Below, one piece after another: positions 10,517 to 19,112 of a stretch of 64,000 bases of DNA. The notes under the pieces are model-generated. The model saw only the letters and a program-made list of their open reading frames with translations. It was not told where the DNA came from and searched no databases. The first letter of the stretch is position 1. Every line of letters begins with the position of its first letter. Both the position numbers and the translations under genes were made by a program. Source of the stretch: Nocardia arizonensis (GTDB lineage: Bacteria > Actinomycetota > Actinomycetes > Mycobacteriales > Mycobacteriaceae); contig NZ_LGYZ01000106.1 of assembly GCF_001310275.1 (NCBI RefSeq), forward strand, positions 55,780 to 119,779, written 5' to 3'.

Positions 10517-11296
10517 TCACCTGAAGGGCCGGGAGAGCCGGTCGAGCAGGGTGGCGCGTGCGGTGACCAGTGACGGGCCGTACCAGGTCAATTCGCGTCC
10601 GGGCACCAGGGCGACGGATATGCCGGGGAACGCCTCCGGTCCGTCGGTCTCGGTGAATACGTAGGGCTCGTCCGGCAGCACCGCAAGGTCGATGTCGCGG
10701 ACCAGCTCATCGGGTTCGACCCGCGGATAGCGTTGTGGGCGATCCGCGTGGACCAGGCGCAGGCCGAGGCGGGCGGCGAGGTCGCCGGTGAAGGTGTCGC
10801 GGCCGACCACCATCCAGGGGTCGCGCCAGACGGGGATGACGGCGGCGCGCGGCGCACCGGTCGGGGGCGGGGTCCAGGCGTCCTCGGCCTCGGCGATCCA
10901 TTGCGGCCGCTCGACGCCGAGCGCACGGGTGAACAGCCCGGTCAGGGCGGTGAAGGCGGCGGCGACGGTCTCGATGTCGGTGACCCACACCGCGATGCCG
11001 GCCGCGCGTAGGCGTTCCACGTCGATGCTGCGGTTCTCCTCGCGATTGCACAGCACCAGATCCGGGGCTAGTTCCACGATGCGCCGGATATTCGGATTCT
11101 TGGTGCCGCGCACGCGTTCGATATCGAGACCGGGCGGATGACTGCACCACTCGGTGGCGGCGACCAGGACATCCGGGCAGGTCAGAGCCACCGATTCGGT
11201 TAGCGAGGGCACCAGTGACACCACCCGCCGCACGGTCGCGGGCAGGTGCGTCGGGTAGCCGAGATCGTCGGTTTCGAGTCGGCCGATACCGGTCAT
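10517..11296 (-). CDS. Helical-backbone metal receptor (BtuF/TroA-like), cytosolic
   Basis: This 259-residue protein resembles cobalamin/iron-siderophore binding proteins: RVVSLVPSLTESVALT near the start, VGRGTKNPNIRRIVELAPDLVL-like core elements, and VWVTDIETVAAAFTAL in the linker helix. No signal peptide or lipobox precedes the first strand, so it is unlikely to be a classical ABC-transporter binding protein. It may be a cytosolic relative. ATG at 11296 is preferred over an upstream in-frame start because the extra 23 residues are low-complexity. Its closeness to the B12-dependent icmF is suggestive only; the two genes are convergent. Confidence 0.72.
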   Translation of the reverse strand: MTGIGRLETDDLGYPTHLPATVRRVVSLVPSLTESVALTCPDVLVAATEWCSHPPGLDIERVRGTKNPNIRRIVELAPDLVLCNREENRSIDVERLRAAGIAVWVTDIETVAAAFTALTGLFTRALGVERPQWIAEAEDAWTPPPTGAPRAAVIPVWRDPWMVVGRDTFTGDLAARLGLRLVHADRPQRYPRVEPDELVRDIDLAVLPDEPYVFTETDGPEAFPGISVALVPGRELTWYGPSLVTARATLLDRLSRPFR

Positions 11297-12016
11297 GGTT
11301 CCATGCTGCGCATCGACCGGGTGTCGCGCAAACCCCCGGCTCGCACTGCGATCCTCGGTCCGCATGACACGGAATGAGGGCCAAGGCCGGCGCAGTGGCA
11401 GCGGCCGGGCAGTACCGCGCTGCCCGAGCTACCCCCACACTTAGAGCAGCACCCGGTGCCGGGAGTCCCGGTGCCACGGACAGGTCCCGTCCCGAGCTCG
11501 TCCGACAGCCGTAAGCCCCGATACCGGGTGCTCACCAACCTTTCTCGACGGCAGCGCCCTTTTCTTCGGTCGCCGATGGCACGGCCGTTCCCCGTCCGGC
11601 GTTGCCGATACTCGATCCTCGGGCATTTCGGCCTTGTCGCGCAGCCGACGACCGTGGACCGACGCCGAGCCGAAGCGCGTCGAGGCGGGAAGCGCATGCC
11701 CGCGCTCGAATGTGCCCGGCGGCAGGGAAATCGGCGACGCACGGTTCGACCGACGGCTTGTCACCGGACCTGGCGCACTGCGGTGGCTGTGACCCGAACC
11801 CGGAGGGCCGAGCGGTCGGGCGATGTCCGAGAAGGCAGCGACGGAACAGCATTGGGGCCTTTCGACGCCGCGATCGGATCGGCGACACTCGATTGTGGCA
11901 CCCGGCCGCGAGGAAGCTACCGACCCGCAGCGCACCGGGCGGATTCCCGCCCGATACGTCCGGGAGGCGTGGTCGGTAGCGCTGCCGGGTGCCCGCCTCC
12001 TCACCGTCGCGCGGGT
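11297..12016. other. 720-bp stretch with no recognisable gene
   Basis: Reading frames on both strands here are arginine/proline-rich and have no recognisable domain or ribosome-binding site. The first part must hold the promoter of the metal-receptor gene on the minus strand. A short perfect palindrome CCGGGAGTCCCGG lies at 11459-11471. Nothing else could be supported. Confidence 0.5.
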
Positions 12017-12787
12017 TCAGCGCGCGAAAAGTTCGTAGAGCGCGCGCAATTCGCGCAGGCCGGTGGCGACGGTCGCCTCGTCCTCGGTGACCGACCGCAG
12101 GGCGCTGCGCAGCAGGACCGGGTCAAGAGCCTCCAGGGGCGAACGGAATTCCGGCTTCGGGAGGGCGGGCAAGGTCAGGCGGTCGCCGTACGGGTCGGTG
12201 GAGGGGACGCCGGGCCGCGGATCGCGCTCCATACCCGCGATGAGTGTGTCCAGGTCGAGACCGCGCAGGGTGAGGATGTCGCGTGGGTTCTCGTCGAGGC
12301 GTTCGGCGAGGAGATAGCAGATCGCGGCCACGTGTTTACACGGCCAGCCCTGGTCGGGGCAGGTGCAGGAGAAGTCGAGATCGGCGGCGGTGGTGGGCAG
12401 CAGGTGCGGTCCCAGGCCGGTCGGCAGGGTGCCCGAGACGATATCCGCGAGCATGCCCGGCGCGGTGCGGATGGTGTCCATCAACAAGGTCAGCTCCTCC
12501 GCGCGCAGTGCGCGGGTGCGGAGGACCGAATGGAACGGGCGCGGTTGGCTGCCCTGCACATCCGCGGTGACCGCGCCCGGTTCGATCTGGTAACTCACGA
12601 CCTGGCCGGACCTGGCGTAACTGCGGCCGCGTGCCAATCTCCCCGGTTCGGCCACGCTCTCCACCGCGTCGATGAACGCGCGACCCCACCAGGTCCGGCC
12701 GAATCCGCCGCGTCGGCTGCGCGCTTCCACGCCGCCCGCTACCGGCCGCCGCCTGCCGTAACCGCGCTCGCCGCCGAAGGAACTCAT
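12017..12787 (-). CDS. SWIM zinc-finger protein
   Basis: This 256-residue protein carries a SWIM motif around residue 155 (CTCPDQGWPCKHVAAICYLL; the pattern is CxC...CxH). It starts with a glycine/arginine-rich segment and FGRTWWGRAFIDAVE, typical of the SWIM proteins encoded beside SNF2 helicases in actinobacteria. The zinc fold is thought to mediate DNA or protein binding. Its ATG overlaps the helicase stop by 4 bp, so the two are co-transcribed and probably act together. The biological role of the pair is not established. Confidence 0.88.
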   Translation of the reverse strand: MSSFGGERGYGRRRPVAGGVEARSRRGGFGRTWWGRAFIDAVESVAEPGRLARGRSYARSGQVVSYQIEPGAVTADVQGSQPRPFHSVLRTRALRAEELTLLMDTIRTAPGMLADIVSGTLPTGLGPHLLPTTAADLDFSCTCPDQGWPCKHVAAICYLLAERLDENPRDILTLRGLDLDTLIAGMERDPRPGVPSTDPYGDRLTLPALPKPEFRSPLEALDPVLLRSALRSVTEDEATVATGLRELRALYELFAR

Positions 12788-15576
12788 TCGCCCACCGCCT
12801 CCGCGCCGAGCGCGAACAGCTCGCGCAATTCGTCGGTGCCCAATTCGGTGATCCAGTTCTCCCCCACGCCCACCGCGAGATCCGCGAGTTGCCTTTTCCC
12901 GTTGATCATCTCGTCGATCCTCTCCTCGATGGTGTCGACGCATACCAACTTGCGGACCTGCACATCGCGACGCTGCCCGATACGGAAGACACGATCGGTC
13001 GCCTGATTCTCCACCGCCGGATTCCACCAACGATCCAGATGCACCACGTGATTGGCCGCGGTGAGATTCAAACCGGTGCCGCCCGCCTTCAGCGACAACA
13101 GCATGAGCGGACTGCCGTCACCGGACTGGAAATGCTCGACCATGGCGTCACGCTGCTTCTTGGGCACCCCGCCGTGCAGGAACGGAATCATGGCTCCGAA
13201 TCGTTCGCTCAGCCACGGCGCGACGATATCGCCGAACTCCCGGAACTGGGTGAAAAGCAGCGCCCGATCGCCCTCGGCGATCACGGTTTCGAGCACGTCC
13301 TCGACCAGCGCCAACTTGCCCGACCGATGGCGGCCGCGCACCAGCACGTTCGAACCGTCGCCGAGGAAATGCGCCGGATGGTTGCAGACCTGCTTGAGCC
13401 GGGTCAGCGCGCCGAGCACCGCGCCGCGCCGCGACATTCCCTTCGCGTCCTTCAGCTTCGCCACCATGTCGTCGACCACGGCCTGATACAGCGCGGCCTG
13501 TTCGGCGGTGAGATTGGCGCGCACGGTGATCTCGAATTTCTCCGGCAGATCCGAGATCACCGCGGGATCGGTCTTGACCCGGCGCAGAACGAACGGCCTG
13601 GTGACGAACCGCAGCCGGCTGATCGCGTTCTGGTCCTGCTCGCGTTCGATGGGCACCGCGAAACGGGCGCGGAAGGTCGGCGCACTGCCGAGCAGCGACG
13701 GCATGACGAAATCCAGCAGCGATCGCAATTCCTCCAGCCGGTTCTCCACCGGGGTGCCGGTCAGCGCCAGCCGATGCCGCGCGGGCAGCGCTCGCGCGGC
13801 GCGCGCCTGCCTGGTGGCCGCGTTCTTGACGTGCTGCGCCTCGTCCAGCACGACCCGTGTCCAGTCCTGACGCCGCAAATCCTCGATATCCCTGGCCAGC
13901 AGCGCGTAGGTCGTGATCACCAGATCCGACTCCGCCGCGGCCGCGTCGAAATCCGCGCCCGCGCGCCGCCCTTGGCCGTGGTGCACCAGCACCCGCAGAT
14001 CCGGCGTGAAGCGCTGCGCCTCGCGAAACCAGTTGCCCACCACCGACATCGGACACGCCAATAGGGTCGGACCCGTACTCTCCTGTGCGGCCTCACGTTC
14101 GTGCGCGAGCAGGGCAAGCACCTGAACGGTCTTGCCGAGACCCATATCGTCGGCGAGGATCGCACCGCAGCCCATGCGGCTCATGGTGGCCAACCAGGTG
14201 AGTCCGCGCAGCTGATATGGGCGCAGTTGGGTTTTCAGACCAACGGGCTGCTCGACGGGGTCGACGCCGTGCTGTTCGTCGAACAGTTCGGCTGCCCATC
14301 CGGTGGCGGTGACCTCGGTGACCTGCACCCGGTCCACCCGTTCGGAAGCGAGTTCGCCGAGCAGATCGGCCAGGGTGACCGGCGAATCGTCGGAATGAGC
14401 GGCGACATAGCGGGCCGCGGCCGCCAGCGACTTGTGATCGGCCTGCACCCACTCCCCGCGCAACTGCACCAGATCCGATTTCGCGCGCACCAGCCGCGCC
14501 ATCTCGGCAGCGGTGAGCACGGTGTCGCCGAGCGCCAATTCCCAACGATAGGAGACCAATCCGCGCATCCCAACCGTGCTCTCCGCGGCGGGCACGACAC
14601 CCTCGATCCGCAGGCGCAGCATCGGCGCGGTGATATTCCACGCGCGCGGCAGCAACAGCCGCACACCGGCTTCCCGGAGCGCGTGCACACCGTGTTCGAC
14701 CAGGTCGGCGACCACCGGCGTCGGCAAGAGCAGATCCATGCGTTGCGGATCGGTGGGCAGATCACGCAGACGCGGGTACGCGCGCTGCGCCTGTCCCAGC
14801 TTTTCCACGGCTGTGCGCACCAGGCCGGGATCACCGAGCAGCGGAACGGGTTCGGGCGCCTCATCCGGTTGGCGCAGACACACCTCCAACCGCCACAGCG
14901 CGACCTCGTCGTCTGCCGTGCCGTACTGCCCATCGGGTTCGAGCAGGCGCAGCACGAGTTCGGGCTCGTCACCCGTGAGGCTCGTCCGCCACCGCTCCAA
15001 GGTCTCGGCCAGCTGGTAGCTGCCCGACGGCAGCGGGGTGTCGCGGACCAGCGCGTCGAGCAGCGGATGCGACATATCCGGCGCGTCGATCACCATGCGG
15101 GCGATCGGGTCGGTGAGTTCGCCGACCAGATTCTCCAGGATCGCCGCGGGCCGTCCCGCGACCCGCAGCGCGGCGGGCATGACCGAGGCCGCCTCGGCCA
15201 ACCACGCGCGCCGGCCCGCGCCGTCGAGCAGCCGCCAGCGCACCCACCACTGCCGATCCTCGCGACGCAGTTCGGGCACGATCCGGCCCGCCCTTGCCCA
15301 CCGTTCGATACCGGTGGCCATGTGCGCGAGGTAGCGCAGGTCGCCGGATACCGACGACGAGGGCAGCCGCGACCGCAGTACCGCCGCCGCCTGGGCGGGC
15401 GCGAGGGCGTGCGCGCGCACCGTTTCGGTGCCGCGCACGCCGAGGACCTCGGCCCGGTGCCGGAACTTCGACGACGCCAGCACCCCGGCGAGCGGTTCGG
15501 GGAGTCCGGCCGGGACGCCGTCGTCGTCGGTCCACAGCAACAGGCCCGATCCCGGGGACCAGAGACCGTGCAGCAT
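12784..15576 (-). CDS. SNF2-family DEAD/DEAH-box ATPase (helicase-like)
   Basis: This 930-residue Swi2/Snf2 ATPase has an approximately 430-residue N-terminal region typical of bacterial SNF2 proteins. Motif I ADDMGLGKTVQVLALL, motif II VVLDEAQHVKN and motif III LALTGTPVENRLEELRSLLD follow. The C-terminal RecA lobe ends with HLDRWWNPAVENQATDRVFR. It is expected to translocate on double-stranded DNA and remodel protein-DNA complexes rather than unwind strands. ATG at 15576 gives the common MLHGLW start. It is operonic with the SWIM gene. A 16-bp tandem repeat lies in the upstream intergenic region. Confidence 0.92.
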   Translation of the reverse strand: MLHGLWSPGSGLLLWTDDDGVPAGLPEPLAGVLASSKFRHRAEVLGVRGTETVRAHALAPAQAAAVLRSRLPSSSVSGDLRYLAHMATGIERWARAGRIVPELRREDRQWWVRWRLLDGAGRRAWLAEAASVMPAALRVAGRPAAILENLVGELTDPIARMVIDAPDMSHPLLDALVRDTPLPSGSYQLAETLERWRTSLTGDEPELVLRLLEPDGQYGTADDEVALWRLEVCLRQPDEAPEPVPLLGDPGLVRTAVEKLGQAQRAYPRLRDLPTDPQRMDLLLPTPVVADLVEHGVHALREAGVRLLLPRAWNITAPMLRLRIEGVVPAAESTVGMRGLVSYRWELALGDTVLTAAEMARLVRAKSDLVQLRGEWVQADHKSLAAAARYVAAHSDDSPVTLADLLGELASERVDRVQVTEVTATGWAAELFDEQHGVDPVEQPVGLKTQLRPYQLRGLTWLATMSRMGCGAILADDMGLGKTVQVLALLAHEREAAQESTGPTLLACPMSVVGNWFREAQRFTPDLRVLVHHGQGRRAGADFDAAAAESDLVITTYALLARDIEDLRRQDWTRVVLDEAQHVKNAATRQARAARALPARHRLALTGTPVENRLEELRSLLDFVMPSLLGSAPTFRARFAVPIEREQDQNAISRLRFVTRPFVLRRVKTDPAVISDLPEKFEITVRANLTAEQAALYQAVVDDMVAKLKDAKGMSRRGAVLGALTRLKQVCNHPAHFLGDGSNVLVRGRHRSGKLALVEDVLETVIAEGDRALLFTQFREFGDIVAPWLSERFGAMIPFLHGGVPKKQRDAMVEHFQSGDGSPLMLLSLKAGGTGLNLTAANHVVHLDRWWNPAVENQATDRVFRIGQRRDVQVRKLVCVDTIEERIDEMINGKRQLADLAVGVGENWITELGTDELRELFALGAEAVGE

Positions 15577-15640
15577 TCCCCCATCCAAGCAGGCGACGGT
15601 GACAGCTCGGCGGGCCGAGATCGGATAGACTGGTATATCC

Positions 15641-15703
15641 GCTGGTCATAGCTACGTCTGGTTATTGCTACGTCTGGTTATTGCTACATCTGGTTATTGC
15701 TAG
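15641..15703 (+). repeat. 16-bp tandem repeat, three full copies plus degenerate ends
   Basis: Copies of GCTACGTCTGGTTATT run head to tail at 15651-15666, 15667-15682 and 15683-15698. The third copy has one change (CATC for CGTC). A partial fourth begins at 15699 and a degenerate one precedes the array. The array is AT-richer than its surroundings. It lies in the intergenic region between the divergent helicase and hypothetical genes, where an operator array or slippage product is possible. Confidence 0.85.
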
Positions 15704-15780
15704 GGATGGTCAACGCCTCGGAACCAGTGCTGGGCCGCATTCGCCGACCCAGGTGTCCAAAGGAAGTGCAGGGCAGCAGC

Positions 15781-16143
15781 ATGACGATTCTGCTCCAGGT
15801 ACTCGAGCAGTGCTTCACGCCGACCACACCGTGGGAACGGCGCACGTTCACCTTCATCGACACCCGTCACATCGTGGGTATGCGGCTCGACGGTCAGTGC
15901 GGCGTCTGGCTCGACCTGTCCCGTCCGGGCGAATCCCAGCGCCTGGCGCGCACACCCGAACCCGGCGACGCCGTCGCCTTCCTGTTGACCACCTTCGCCA
16001 AGATCGCCGAATGCGAGGAACGCGGCGGTTCCTGGCTGATCGGCCACGACGGCAGCCATATCGGGTCGATCACCGCGACCAGGTACCCGCCGCACACCAC
16101 CGAGGTCGCCGAGGACGATCTGCTGGCCCGCGCCTGGCTCTGA
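15781..16143 (+). CDS. Conserved hypothetical protein, 120 aa
   Basis: No family was recognised. The protein starts MTILLQVLEQCF and is acidic. It has no transmembrane segment or signal peptide. It alternates short predicted strands (FTFIDTRHIVGMRL, CGVWLDL, WLIGHDGSHIGSI) with one helix (AVAFLLTTFAKIAECEE), giving the look of a small globular alpha/beta protein. ATG at 15781 is preferred over an upstream in-frame TTG because the extra residues would run through the repeat array. It stands alone between the helicase operon and the HNH lipoprotein, on the opposite strand from the helicase. Confidence 0.6.
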   Translation: MTILLQVLEQCFTPTTPWERRTFTFIDTRHIVGMRLDGQCGVWLDLSRPGESQRLARTPEPGDAVAFLLTTFAKIAECEERGGSWLIGHDGSHIGSITATRYPPHTTEVAEDDLLARAWL

Positions 16144-16185
16144 TCCGCCGGGGACTTGTCGGTAACGACCGGTACAAGTGTCGGC

Positions 16186-16902
16186 GTGCCCACCCCGATC
16201 CGTCGACAACTCCCGACCGGCCGGTGGCCGTTGCTGCTCGCCGTCGCGCTGCTCCTCACCGGATGCGCGGGGCCCGATCGGGTCGCCCCCGCACCGGGCA
16301 GCCCGACCCGCGCGCAGGTCGAAGGGCTGCTCGATGCCGTGCGGGTGGTCGCCGAGCGACCGCGTCCCGGCGGTTACGAACGTGGCTGCGCCGCCGGGCA
16401 GGGGTGTGTGTTCGGGCCGTCGTGGACCGACGACAACGACGCCACGGCGGGCCACGACGGCTGCGACACCCGCAACAATGTGCTCGCCGCGCAGCTCACC
16501 GGGGTGGAATTGCGACCGGGCACGCACGACTGCGTGGTCGTGGCCGGTCTCCTGCGCGATCCGTACACCGGTCGCCCGCTGCGCTTCGCCAAGGCCGAGG
16601 CGGGCGATATCCAGATCGATCACGTCTATCCGCTCGCGGCGGCCTGGGATCTCGGCGCGGCGCGATGGTCGCCGCGGCGGCGGGTGCGCTTCGCCAACGA
16701 CGTCGAGACCAATCTGCTCGCCACCGATGCCGAGGCCAATCGCGCGAAGGGCGATTCGACACCGTCGGGATGGCTGCCCCCCGCCCGCGCCAATCACTGC
16801 TTCTACGCGGCGAAATACCTCACCGTGGCGGTGCGCTACGACTTGCCGGTGACCACCGCCGACAGCGCCGCGCTGCGTGGGATAGCCGTCGGCTGCCCGT
16901 GA
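16186..16902 (+). CDS. Lipoprotein HNH endonuclease (DUF1524-type)
   Basis: This 238-residue protein starts with a basic N-region, a hydrophobic stretch LLLAVALLLTGCAG and a lipobox cysteine around residue 26, so it should be exported and lipid-anchored. The C-terminal half carries the HNH core IQIDHVYPLAAAWDLGA, followed by NDVETNLLATDAEANRAKGD and the terminal helices seen in DUF1524-like secreted nucleases. It is probably a cell-surface or periplasmic-equivalent DNase used in nutrient scavenging or competition; this is inference. GTG at 16186 places the signal peptide correctly. Confidence 0.82.
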   Translation: MPTPIRRQLPTGRWPLLLAVALLLTGCAGPDRVAPAPGSPTRAQVEGLLDAVRVVAERPRPGGYERGCAAGQGCVFGPSWTDDNDATAGHDGCDTRNNVLAAQLTGVELRPGTHDCVVVAGLLRDPYTGRPLRFAKAEAGDIQIDHVYPLAAAWDLGAARWSPRRRVRFANDVETNLLATDAEANRAKGDSTPSGWLPPARANHCFYAAKYLTVAVRYDLPVTTADSAALRGIAVGCP

Positions 16903-16908
16903 CCGCGG

Positions 16909-17727
16909 TCAGCCTCCGGTGGCGACGGGGCGCTTGGGATCGTTGGACCATTGCGACCACGATCCGGGATACAGCGCCGCCTCGACGCCTGCCACCGCCA
17001 GCGCCGCGACCTGGTGCGCCGCCGTGACGCCGGAACCGCAGTACACCGCGACCGGTCCCGCGCCGTAGGCGGCGAAGCGGCCGCGCAGTTCCTCGACGGT
17101 GCGGAAACGTCCGTCGGCGTCGAGGTTCTCCGTGGTCGGCGCGCTGATCGCGCCCGGAATGTGGCCCGCCTGCGGGTCCACCGGCTCGACCTCGCCGCGG
17201 TAGCGTTCACCCGCGCGCGCGTCCAGCAGCACGCCCTGCCAGCTCGCGACCGCGTCGGCGTCGACCACGGGCAGTTGTCCGGGGCTCAGTTCGACATCCC
17301 CTGGTTCGGGATCGGGTTCGGCGCCGGTGGCCAGATCGCCGCCCGCCGCGAGCCAGGCGGGCAGACCGCCGTCGAGGATGCGGACATCGGCGACGCCCGC
17401 CCAGCGCAGCAGCCACCAAGCCCGCGCCGCGGCCATCGCGCCGGTGGCGTCGTACACGACGACGGTGTCGCCGTCGCGGATGCCCCAGCCGCGCGCGCAG
17501 CGCCGCAAGGTCTCGATATCGGGCAGCGGATGCCTGCCCTCGCCGGGCGACGGCGGACCCGCCAGTTCGGTTTCCATATCGACGAAGATCGCGCCGGGAA
17601 TGTGACCGTCCAGATAGTGCTGCGGCCCGTCCGGGTCACCGAGCGCCCACCGGACGTCGAGCAGGCGAATCGGGCACTGCGCCAAGAGATCCCGCAGTTC
17701 CGTCGCCGAAATCAGTACCGCGCCCAC
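16909..17727 (-). CDS. Two-domain rhodanese-type sulfurtransferase
   Basis: This 272-residue protein has tandem rhodanese domains. The N-terminal domain (LLDVRWALGDPDG...GHIPGAIFVDM) is non-catalytic. The C-terminal domain has the active loop VAVYCGSGVTAAHQVAAL with the nucleophilic cysteine, and the CGSGVTA form is common in thiosulfate/3-mercaptopyruvate sulfurtransferases. It transfers sulfane sulfur to cyanide or thiol acceptors. GTG at 17727 was chosen because ISATELRDLL begins the fold directly after it. It is convergent with the HNH gene. A second sulfurtransferase at 51474 lacks the cysteine. Confidence 0.9.
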   Translation of the reverse strand: MGAVLISATELRDLLAQCPIRLLDVRWALGDPDGPQHYLDGHIPGAIFVDMETELAGPPSPGEGRHPLPDIETLRRCARGWGIRDGDTVVVYDATGAMAAARAWWLLRWAGVADVRILDGGLPAWLAAGGDLATGAEPDPEPGDVELSPGQLPVVDADAVASWQGVLLDARAGERYRGEVEPVDPQAGHIPGAISAPTTENLDADGRFRTVEELRGRFAAYGAGPVAVYCGSGVTAAHQVAALAVAGVEAALYPGSWSQWSNDPKRPVATGG

Positions 17728-17891
17728 GCCGAACTCCTCACCCGGATCGTCTCTCGCACACCGGCCGTCCCACTCTACGCATCGGCCCGGGCGCACCGCG
17801 CGGGCGGCGGATCGCGACCGTACGCGAATTCAGACCAGTTTCCGCGAACTGGCCGGCGACACGCCAACTGACCAGCGGCAAGATCCGGACA

Positions 17892-19112
17892 ATGTCCGAG
17901 GTTCCCACCGTGTCGGCGGCGGCGCGGTCCCAGCCGCCCGAGCCGACATCGAAAGCGGGTATCGCCCAGCCGATCGGGGCGGGCGTGGTGACCGCGCTGG
18001 TCGGCTTCACCAGTTCGTTCGCGGTGGTGCTCAGCGGTCTGAGCGCGGTGGGCGCGACCCACGCGCAGGCCGCGTCCGGCCTGTTGGCGCTGTGTCTCAC
18101 ACAGGCGATCGGGATGATCGCGCTCAGTGTGCGCTACCGGATGCCGATCTCGCTGGCCTGGTCGACGCCGGGCGCCGCGCTGCTGGCGGGCACCGGCGCG
18201 GTGACGGGCGGCTGGCCGGCCGCGGTGGGCGCGTTCGCGCTGACCGGCGTGCTCGTCGTGATCACCGGACTGTGGGGTCGTCTCGGCGCGGCGGTGGCGG
18301 CCATACCGGTGGAGATCGCCCAAGCCATGCTCGCGGGCGTGCTGCTACCGCTGTGTCTTGCCCCGGTGCGTGCGGTGCACACCAGTCCGGCCGTGGTGGC
18401 GCCGACGATCGTGGTCTGGCTGGTGTTGCAGCGCTTCGCCAAACGCTGGGCGGTGTTGGCGGCATTCCTGACCGCGACCGTGGCCGCGGGCGTCGACATG
18501 GCAGTTCACCACCGCTCGGTCGAGCTGTCCGCGCTCGCGCCGACCGTCGAATTGACCGTGCCGCAGTGGAATTGGCAGGCGGTGATCGGTGTGGCCATCC
18601 CGCTGTACATCGTCACGATGGCCTCGCAGAACATTCCCGGCACCGCGGTGCTGCATTCGCTCGGCTACCGGGCGCCGTGGCGCGCGGCCATGACCGTCAC
18701 CGGAATCGGCACCGTAGTCGGCGCGGCGGCGGGCGGCCACGCCATCAACCTCGCCGCCATCAGCGCCGCGCTGGCCGCCGGTCCGTCGGCGCATCCGAAT
18801 CCGAATCGCCGCTGGATCGCCGCGACCACCGCGGGCGCGGTCTACCTGCTGCTTGCCCTGGGCTCGGCTGCCCTGGTCGCGCTGATCGCGGTCGCGCCCA
18901 CGGGCACATTGGAAACCGTGGCGGGCCTGGCCCTGCTCGCCACTCTCGCCTCGGCGCTGGCCGCGGCGCTCGCCTCGGAGCGGCAGCGCGAGGCCGGGAT
19001 CGTCACCTTCCTCGTCGCGGCCTCCGGTGTCGCGTTCCTCGGTATCGGTGCGGCGTTCTGGGCGCTGCTCGCCGGACTCGCGGTGCGGCGGGTTCTCGCT
19101 ATCCGCGGCTGA
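17892..19112 (+). CDS. BenE-family benzoate/H+ symporter-like membrane protein
   Basis: This 406-residue protein has about 12 hydrophobic segments. The family's conserved features are present: QPIGAGVVTALVGFTSSFAVVLSGL near the N-terminus (residues ~20-50), PISLAWSTPGAALLAG, and the late MASQNIPGTAVLHSLGY. BenE proteins import benzoate or related aromatic acids with protons, but no aromatic-degradation genes lie nearby, so the substrate is open. It ends 14 bp inside the convergent E2 gene. Confidence 0.88.
   Translation: MSEVPTVSAAARSQPPEPTSKAGIAQPIGAGVVTALVGFTSSFAVVLSGLSAVGATHAQAASGLLALCLTQAIGMIALSVRYRMPISLAWSTPGAALLAGTGAVTGGWPAAVGAFALTGVLVVITGLWGRLGAAVAAIPVEIAQAMLAGVLLPLCLAPVRAVHTSPAVVAPTIVVWLVLQRFAKRWAVLAAFLTATVAAGVDMAVHHRSVELSALAPTVELTVPQWNWQAVIGVAIPLYIVTMASQNIPGTAVLHSLGYRAPWRAAMTVTGIGTVVGAAAGGHAINLAAISAALAAGPSAHPNPNRRWIAATTAGAVYLLLALGSAALVALIAVAPTGTLETVAGLALLATLASALAAALASERQREAGIVTFLVAASGVAFLGIGAAFWALLAGLAVRRVLAIRG

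Noticed and set aside
11441..12004. A possible gene on the minus strand of the 650-bp gap
   Set aside because: No domain, no ribosome-binding site and equal coding appearance on the other strand; treated as non-coding.
15641..15703. CRISPR-like array
   Set aside because: The 16-bp units are directly adjacent with no spacers and no cas genes are near.
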